Part shown: positions 1 to 5,900 of the stretch, one piece after another
How the letters are laid out: the number at the start of each line of letters is the position of its first letter
How positions within the stretch are numbered: the stretch's first letter is position 1
Source: JBCCZC01 sp039188505
GTDB lineage: Bacteria > Pseudomonadota > Gammaproteobacteria > Xanthomonadales > SZUA-38
Assembly: GCA_039188505.1 (NCBI GenBank)
Contig: JBCCZC010000213.1
Location: 1-9,553 of the forward strand
Direction of reading: 5' to 3'
DNA length: 9,553 nt
The notes under the pieces: generated by a model
Database searches by the model: none
The model's input: only the letters and a program-made list of their open reading frames with translations
Told to the model about the DNA's origin: nothing
Translations under genes and position numbers: made by a program

Positions 1-154
1 GGATCAACGATCAGCGCGTGCCGTTGAGGAGGGCGGGCGGTTTTCGCGGAGCGAAAGAAGCGCGCTCGGATCAACGATCAGCGCGTGCCGTTGAGGAGGG
101 CGGGCGGTTTTCGCGGAGCGAAAGAAGCGCGCCCGGATCAACGATCAGCGCGTG
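1..154. repeat. Tandem array of a 67-bp hairpin-forming unit, cut by the left window edge
   Basis: Two full copies (1-67 and 68-134) are followed by the first 20 bases of a third (135-154), after which similarity stops. The two full copies differ at one visible position near their ends (gcgcgctc against gcgcgccc). Each unit carries a perfect short hairpin, TTTCGC-GGA-GCGAAA (42-56 and 109-123). It extends outward with a 2x2 internal loop and one mismatch into a longer imperfect stem (about 100-132 in copy 2). A second inverted repeat, TCAACG with CGTTGA, lies at 71-76 and 89-94, and GATC occurs twice around AAC. The array reaches base 1, so the copy number is unknown. No coding role is apparent. 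It could be an intergenic REP-like or minisatellite element. Confidence 0.9.
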
Positions 155-332
155 GTGGCTAGGGGTTGAGGTCGATCGAGCCCTTGTCTGTAACAGAATA
201 GGGTGCCGTCAGAGGCAGCGAGAAACCGGCAGCGTCGCACAGTGCAACTTTCTGATCTGCCGAAGTCTCGGCACAAGCCCATGATTTAAATGACGAAATC
301 GGTTGCCTTGCGAAACTGGTGCAGTATTCGGG
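155..332. other. Stretch without a convincing gene between the repeat array and the oxidoreductase
   Basis: No start codon with a ribosome binding site opens a credible gene here. On the minus strand, the frame of the oxidoreductase stays open for 57 codons after its stop codon, down to a TAG at 159-161, with no ATG, GTG or TTG in it. Its last part reads plausibly as protein (ending TAPYSVTDKGSIDLNP). This may be the remnant of a gene end or chance. No intrinsic terminator with a T-run was found for the oxidoreductase, although the hairpins of the neighbouring repeat array could serve that purpose. Confidence 0.4.
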
Positions 333-947
333 CTAGCTGTCCCGCACGAGCGAGAAGAGGAATTCCGGCCCGAGGCCCTCGGCATAGGCCAGCGAGATCC
401 AGGCCAGCGCGAAGGGTTCGAGAATCCGGGCGCGCGCCAGCGGACCGAACTCGTAGGCATCGAAACCGATGGCGTGCGCCAGCTCACGAATGCGACCGCG
501 CGCTGCCGCGTCGTCGCCCGCCACGAACATCACCGAGCGGCGGCCGTCCCGGACCGGCTGGTGCATGTTCGCTGCACCGGTCGTGTTGAACGCCTTCACG
601 ACCCGGCCGCCCCGCGCCCATCGGGCCACCTGTTCACCCGCCGAGTCGGCATGGCCCAGGGTCAGACCCGAGAGATCGGCTGTCAGCGGATTGGTGGCAT
701 CGACGAGGATGCGATCACCCAATTCACCGAGCGACGCAACGGCGGCCTCGGTCGCGGGCCAGGGCGTAGCGAGGATGATGACCTCGGCCTCCCGGGCGGC
801 ATCGCCGGGCGCGGCGCGTGACGGCAGGTCGGCATGTTTCGCGTCCGACACGTCGCGGACACCGTAGGTCACCTTGTGGCCGGTCTCGCTGAAGCGGGCA
901 CCGAGCGCCCGACCGACGTTGCCGGCGCCAATGATTGCGATGTGCAT
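333..947 (-). CDS. NADP-dependent oxidoreductase, F420-reductase-like family (NAD(P)-binding Rossmann protein)
   Basis: The 204-residue product starts MHIAIIGAGNVGRALG, a dinucleotide-binding GxGxxG loop at residues 7-12 of an N-terminal Rossmann fold. An arginine at residue 31 (GVRD), at the end of the second strand, suits NADP(H) rather than NAD(H). The segments VDATNPL and VVKAFNTTGA are typical of the family that includes archaeal F420H2:NADP oxidoreductase, and the length is close to those enzymes. Bacterial relatives often act without F420, and their substrates are mostly unknown, so no reaction is named here. The protein should be cytosolic. The start at 945-947 is preferred over an in-frame ATG ten codons upstream (975-977) because GGGAG (957-961) sits nine bases before it, while the upstream ATG has no such site. 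The gene is divergent from the LysR-type regulator, which probably controls it. Confidence 0.85.
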   Translation of the reverse strand: MHIAIIGAGNVGRALGARFSETGHKVTYGVRDVSDAKHADLPSRAAPGDAAREAEVIILATPWPATEAAVASLGELGDRILVDATNPLTADLSGLTLGHADSAGEQVARWARGGRVVKAFNTTGAANMHQPVRDGRRSVMFVAGDDAAARGRIRELAHAIGFDAYEFGPLARARILEPFALAWISLAYAEGLGPEFLFSLVRDS

Positions 948-1047
948 GTCGAGATTCTCCCTTGCGTTTATCGTCATGTCAGCGTAATTAGATTGTTTGA
1001 GGTGATTAATATGCTTCTATGGATATAACCTTTACGCTGGAGTAATA
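948..1047. promoter_or_regulatory. Shared divergent control region, AT-rich, with candidate LysR operator sites
   Basis: This 100-bp gap separates two genes transcribed away from each other and is clearly richer in A and T than its surroundings, especially at 985-1029. Candidate operator symmetry includes TAAT (985-988) with ATTA (1005-1008), and ATAT (1009-1012) with ATAT (1023-1026), spaced by ten bases. Neither is a perfect T-N11-A LysR box. TTGTTT at 993-998 could act as a -35 element for the regulator, but no good -10 follows at the right spacing. GGAG at 1039-1042 is the regulator's ribosome binding site. The region's role follows from gene orientation. The exact sites are guesses. Confidence 0.5.
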
Positions 1048-1968
1048 ATGAATGTCGATCTCAACACGGTTGCGGCGTTCGTTCGCGTCGTCGAACAGGG
1101 CACCTTCACCGCGGCAAGCGAGGTGCTCGGTGTGCCGGTGGCGACGGTCAGTCGGCGCGTGGCGGCGCTCGAGAGCCGGCTGGGCGTCAAACTACTCCAG
1201 CGAACGACACGACAGCAGCGACTGACCGATGCGGGGCGCGCATTCTTCGAGCGTTCCCGCAATGCCCTGTTCGATCTCGACGAAGCGACCCGCGTCCTGG
1301 TTGACGGCGGAGATGCGCCCCGCGGGCGCCTCCACCTGACGGCGCCGACGTCGCTGGCCACGACCGTCGTGCCGCAATGGCTGGCGGCGTTCCGGAAACA
1401 ATGGCCCGCCGTGGCGATCGAGCTCACCACGAGCAATCACTATCTTGATCTGGTCGGCGAGGGGATCGACCTTGCCTTCCGGCTGGGTCCCCTGCGCGAC
1501 TCCAATCTGGCGGCCCGCAAGCTGACCCACCTCAGCTACCACTTCGTCGCCGCGCCCCGCCTTGATGACGCCGACAGTCGCCTCACGCACCCATCGCAGC
1601 TCGCCGACCGCCCGACCATCACGACGCGCATCGGGCACCGACGCATGAACGAATGGCGCTACCTCGAAGCCGGCGAAATTCGCAAGGTGACGGTCGGTGA
1701 CGCGCTGTCGACGGACGAGCTCGATGCCGCCCGGGCGCTGGCCCTCGAAGGCGCCGGCTATGCGCTGCTGCCCGCCTTCGTTGTTGGCGATGCCTTGCGA
1801 TCCGGCCGCCTGGTCGACGTGCTCCCGGAGCACGAGCACCCGGGGCGCGAGCTCCACGCGGTGTTCCCCTCCAACCGGCTCGTCTCGCCGACGGTTCGCC
1901 AGTTTCTGGATAGCGTTGTGACCGCGATCGAAACCGATCCCGGATACTTCGATCGACGCCGATCGTGA
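1048..1968 (+). CDS. LysR-type transcriptional regulator
   Basis: The 306-residue protein has the classic LysR layout and length. A winged helix-turn-helix occupies about residues 5-64, with the recognition segment around residues 19-40 (TFTAASEVLGVPVATVSRRV) followed by LESRLGVKLLQRTTR. A linker helix leads to GRLHLTAP (residues 93-100), which opens a periplasmic-binding-protein-like effector domain to about residue 295. The GRLHLTAP start resembles the CrgA/AaeR-type subgroup, whose members often answer to aromatic or electrophilic compounds, but the ligand here is not visible. ATG at 1048 has GGAG five bases upstream. Its divergent partner is the F420-reductase-like oxidoreductase, so control of that gene and self-repression through the shared intergenic region are likely by family habit. 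Confidence 0.93.
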   Translation: MNVDLNTVAAFVRVVEQGTFTAASEVLGVPVATVSRRVAALESRLGVKLLQRTTRQQRLTDAGRAFFERSRNALFDLDEATRVLVDGGDAPRGRLHLTAPTSLATTVVPQWLAAFRKQWPAVAIELTTSNHYLDLVGEGIDLAFRLGPLRDSNLAARKLTHLSYHFVAAPRLDDADSRLTHPSQLADRPTITTRIGHRRMNEWRYLEAGEIRKVTVGDALSTDELDAARALALEGAGYALLPAFVVGDALRSGRLVDVLPEHEHPGRELHAVFPSNRLVSPTVRQFLDSVVTAIETDPGYFDRRRS

Positions 1969-2058
1969 TCGCGTCTGGGCCGGCGGGGTAGATCCCTACA
2001 GACCTGCGCTGCAATCCCCCAAAGACACGAGTCTGTCTGGCGGGCCACGATGGGGGTC

Positions 2059-2066
2059 AAAGGAGG
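2059..2066 (+). promoter_or_regulatory. Strong ribosome binding site that fixes the start of the TPR-like gene
   Basis: AAAGGAGG is a near-perfect anti-Shine-Dalgarno match. It lies six bases before the ATG at 2073 and only three before an adjacent in-frame TTG at 2070. The spacing favours the ATG. Confidence 0.8.
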
Positions 2067-2072
2067 ACGTTG

Positions 2073-2810
2073 ATGGCCCGACAGGTTCGGCTACTGCTTC
2101 TGGCTGCACTGTTCGCGGCGATGCCGCTGTGCTCGCTTGCGGGCGCAGACTTCAAGCGAGACTATCTCGACGCCCTCGATGCACTGCAGGCCGGTGCCCT
2201 CGGGCGCGCAGAGGCCCTGCTGAAAAGGGCGATTCAGTCGGAGCCCGAGTCCCAGCCCAAGGTCCGCCTGCTCGGCATGCGCTTCGCGCCGTATGTCCCC
2301 TATCTGTACCTCGGCTCCGCGAAATTCGGCCAGGGCGACTGCGATGGAGCGATCGCGGCCTGGGAGCTGGAGATCGAGCGGGGAATCGCCCGATCGGATC
2401 CGGTCTTCGAGTTGCTACGGACCGGTATGGCAGCCTGCGGTGTAACCGCGCCGGAATCCGGTCCCTACGCACTGGACGACACGCTTCGGCCTACGCCAGC
2501 GAGGAACCCCTCTTTCAAGAAACACTATCTCCTGGCCCTGGAGCACTATGAATTGGGCGAATACGCCGCGGCCGAGGCGAGCCTCGAGGAAGCCCTGACG
2601 CTCGAGCCGAGACCGCTGGACAAGGTGCGCCTCATCGGGATGCGCTTCGTCCCCTACATGCCGTACTACTACCTCGCGGCCGCTCGCCTTGAGCTTGGAG
2701 ACTGCGCCGGCGCGGCAGCGGCATGGACACGCGCCACGACCGCCGGCGTCGCTACGCGGGAACCGGTATCGGTTGGATTCCCGGACGAGCTCGAAGCCTG
2801 CGGTAGCTGA
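2073..2810 (+). CDS. Exported protein with two tandem TPR-like modules
   Basis: The 245-residue product begins with a Sec signal peptide (arginines at 3 and 6, hydrophobic core from residues 7 to 19, likely cleavage after AGA at residue 25). Cys20 is not in a proper lipobox, so a periplasmic or secreted protein is more likely than a lipoprotein. The mature part is a duplication. Residues 27-123 and 148-244 align without gaps at an offset of 121, with 44 of 97 positions identical by hand count. Each copy has an amphipathic TPR-like helix pair (AEALLKRAI, AEASLEEAL), then KVRL-x-GMRF-x-PY-x-PY-x-YL, then GDC-x-GA-x-AAW, and ends in ACG. The helical hairpins suggest a protein-binding scaffold. 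I do not recognise the family. It lies 164 bases before the giant secreted-protein gene on the same strand, so the two may act together. Confidence 0.8.
   Translation: MARQVRLLLLAALFAAMPLCSLAGADFKRDYLDALDALQAGALGRAEALLKRAIQSEPESQPKVRLLGMRFAPYVPYLYLGSAKFGQGDCDGAIAAWELEIERGIARSDPVFELLRTGMAACGVTAPESGPYALDDTLRPTPARNPSFKKHYLLALEHYELGEYAAAEASLEEALTLEPRPLDKVRLIGMRFVPYMPYYYLAAARLELGDCAGAAAAWTRATTAGVATREPVSVGFPDELEACGS
2151..2804 (+). repeat. Intragenic duplication encoding two 97-residue TPR-like modules
   Basis: Module A is encoded by 2151-2441 and module B by 2514-2804. They are separated by a 24-residue linker rich in proline, serine and threonine. The best-conserved part is KVRL(L/I)GMRF(A/V)PY(V/M)PY. 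The lack of any gap between the copies and about 45% identity suggest an old duplication under common constraint. Confidence 0.8.
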
Positions 2811-2974
2811 AGCGGGCCACCTGACCTTCCCACCGACGCCGCGGTAAGGCCGACTGCCGCCGCGCGCCACGTCGCGGCAAAGCACGCCGATCGGCCCGGC
2901 GTTCGCTTCCAGCAAGAGCGGCATTTCTCCCTGGTATCCGCCGTACCCGCGGCTAAGGAAAGGGAGTTCGTGCG

Positions 2975-5900
2975 ATGAAACGAGTGGGACACTGGCTGGT
3001 CGTCGCCATGCTGTTCTGGAGTGCCGGCGCCGTGGCGCAGACGCTGACGCTGAGCCCGAATCAGGGCGATCCCGGGGACCTGATCGACGCCGAGGCCGCC
3101 GGTCTCGCCGCCGGTGTGGCCTACACGCTGCAGCTGGACATCGGTGCCGCCGACGCGGTCGTCATCCAGTCTCCGATCGCCCCCGATCGGACCGGTGGCT
3201 TCATCACCGAATTCAATGTTCCCGCGGTCGGCGATGGCGACTACACGATGCAGTTGATCGAGAACGCGACCGGGGCGCTTGCCGCGTCGGCGCCGTTCAC
3301 CGTGGGCGAGCTGGCCAGTGATCCGACGCTGGCGCTACGCCCGGGCTCGGGACAACCCGGGGACCCGATCACGGTGGCCGCGACTGGGCTCGGCAGCAGC
3401 GTGACCTACACCCTGCAACTCTCGCGTTCCGGTATCCGCCCCGTGACGGTGCTCTCATCGATCGGCGCAGCCGATGGTGCTATCGATACGGCGTTCGACG
3501 TGCCGAACGTTGCGGCCGGCAGCTATACGGCGGAACTCCTGAGCGATCGCGGCCGCACGCTGGTCGCCTCGACGCCGTTCACGGTGGAGGAGGCCGCAGG
3601 CGAGGGGACGCTCACGCTGGAACCGGACAGCGGTGAACCCGGTGACTCGATCGACGCGACGGCCACGAATCTCTCGAACGACTTCACCTACCGGCTCCAG
3701 CTGAGCGCGAGCGGCACCAACCCGACCATCGTCAGGTCATCGATACCCGCGCCGGGCGGCGCGATCGATACCCCATTCAACGTGCCCGACATCGCCGCGG
3801 GCGCCTACACGATGGAACTCATCCTCGAGGCCAACGGCAAGCTGTCGGCGACCGCACCGTTCACCGTCGAGGACCCCTCCGATGGCGGTGAGCCCACCCA
3901 GCTAATCGTCGACGCCAGCCCGGGTACGGCTTTCGGCGGCGGCGAGATCACCTTGACCGTCGAGAATCTCGTCCCTGGGACCGTCGTCGCCTTCGCCGAG
4001 GGCCTGATGGTGGCTGGCCCGATCGGCGTCACCGATCCACTGGCCAACCTGGACCTCCTTCTCCCGGAGGGGTTGCCGGGCACCGTGACGATCACCGTCG
4101 AGAACCGGATCGGTGGTGTTGCTGTCGGTGAAGGGTCGACGCAGGTCAGCCGGGTCGAGAGGGCCACCACGGCCATCCGTATTCCGCAGGTCGAAGTCAC
4201 GCGCGGGGAAGGGCTCCTGGGCGGCCTCGACATCGAGGGCCGCCTTGAGCTGCCCGACGATCTCGACCCGCAGGATTTCCTGGCCGCCGCCGAGATCGCG
4301 CTGTGCGGCGAGGGCTTTTTTGCCCCCCTCCCCTTCGGCTCGGCAACGGCGGCCCCGAACGGCGCGTTCGCGATCACGGGGGTGCTGTTCAACAACCCGT
4401 CCTTCGGCACCTACCCGCTGCCGCAGTCGGGCCCGACCGACGAGTACGGCTTTGTCTATACCGATCCGGACACGGGCGAGACCGACTGCTATCGCTTCGA
4501 GGCCGACGATACGCTGAATGTCGATCCGCCGCGGCTGCAGCTGCGGGTCGTTGACGTGGCCGGCAACGGCATCCAGGACGTTCGCGTCTCGGTCGTCCGC
4601 GCGGACGCGCCGTTCCTCTCGGCTCCGGGAGGCAAGCGCCGCAAGGGGAGCCTTCCTGCCGAAGCAACGCTCTTCGCGCCGGTGAATCCGGACATCGCCG
4701 GTGTATTCCTGGACCTTCCGTCGTTCTCGATCCTCGACGACCGGATCAATGAGACGTGTCCGGAAGCATTGACGGTCTACCGGACCGATTCGGAGGGGCG
4801 CGTGCGTGATCAGAACGGCGACCTCGGCATCGGCGTCCGCGAGGTGGTCGAAATCAGCCCTTGGCTCCAGGCGTTCATTGACCCGAAGACCGGCAAGATC
4901 ATCAAGCCGCCTGTCGAGGAGCAGCCTCCCGAGCTCCTCTTCTCGGTAAAGATCAACGCACTGCCCCAGGGCTTCGGCTTCGTGAACGCGAACGGCTTCG
5001 GCGCGCCGAGCCGCTTCGTGGTGGGCTTCACGGACGAGACCATCAACATCTACGACGCGGTCGGCGAGCCGGTGGACTTCGACCCCGAAATCGAAGTCCA
5101 GGTCACGCTGCCCGGCTACAACGGACCGTCGCGATTCCTGACCAATCCGGTCATCGAGGGTCTCCTTCCCGAGTCCTTCGACGTCCTCGTCTCGGCGCCA
5201 TTCCTGCCGCTCAGCATTCCCCTCCAGGAGCGCGGCGGCAAGGGAACGGCCTTGCTTCAGGCCGTCGGCCCGGTCTACGAGGAGCGCCAGGGCTGGCAAA
5301 CGCTGTTCACCTATCCGCAGCCCCCCCAACGCGGCGGCAAGGGGGCGGGCTTCCTCGTGCCGGTCTCGACGGTCGGCGACGATGACGAGGACGACGTGCT
5401 GATCATCAAGCAGCCCTACGACGCGGTGCTGCGTCCGGAGCTGGTCAACAGTCCGCCCAGCGTGCGGATCAAGGACCCGCAGGGTCGGATCATCGTCGAG
5501 AAGACGGTGTTCGGCGGCGGCGATGTCTGCGACGGAAAACTCGAGGCGTTCACGGCCCGAATCCGGGAGTTCGAGGACCCCAATGGCCAGATGCAGCCGA
5601 TCTATCGGCTACCTGCAGGCGACTACGCCGTCGATTTCGTCGCCGAACCCGCCACCGGCCCGATCTCGAGCAGCACGGCGCTGCGCGTTGCCGAGGCCGA
5701 CCCGTGGTTCATGAACGAGGCGCTTTACGATCCCGGTAACGGCCAGTCGCCAGTCGACGTCAACTGGTCGCCGAGCCGCATCGACATCCGCGTGATCGAG
5801 CCAACCCAGGCCAAGGACGCCTCCTCGAACAACCAGGGACTCCAGCGCGTCGGCATCGGCCAGCTCGAGAACGACAACCTGAGCGCGGCGACGGTGGAGG

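Noticed and set aside
18..284. An 88-codon plus-strand frame through the left repeat array
   Set aside because: Its first half is just translated repeat DNA and the rest has no family signature. It lacks a matching codon pattern or conserved domain.
303..821. A 172-codon plus-strand frame opposite the oxidoreductase
   Set aside because: The minus-strand frame has clear Rossmann-fold motifs, a ribosome binding site and the expected length. The opposite frame has no recognisable feature.
2023..2034. Short hairpin AGAC-ACGA-GTCT downstream of the LysR gene as a terminator
   Set aside because: It has only a four-base stem and no T-run, too weak to call.
2838..2878. Inverted GC-rich hexamers (GCCGCG/CGCGGC) between the TPR-like and giant genes as a terminator
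   Set aside because: The arms are six bases, separated by about 30 bases, with no T-run. Such matches are expected by chance in this composition.
5321..5327. Run of seven C bases as a possible frameshift or slippage site in the giant gene
   Set aside because: The reading frame stays open and coherent on both sides, and no alternative frame product or downstream stop pattern suggests programmed slippage.
3902..5329. A 475-codon open frame on the minus strand inside the giant gene
   Set aside because: It is antisense to the plus-strand frame, which has coherent domains. The translation is an Arg/Asp/Glu/Val-rich low-complexity string typical of reading GC-rich coding DNA backwards.
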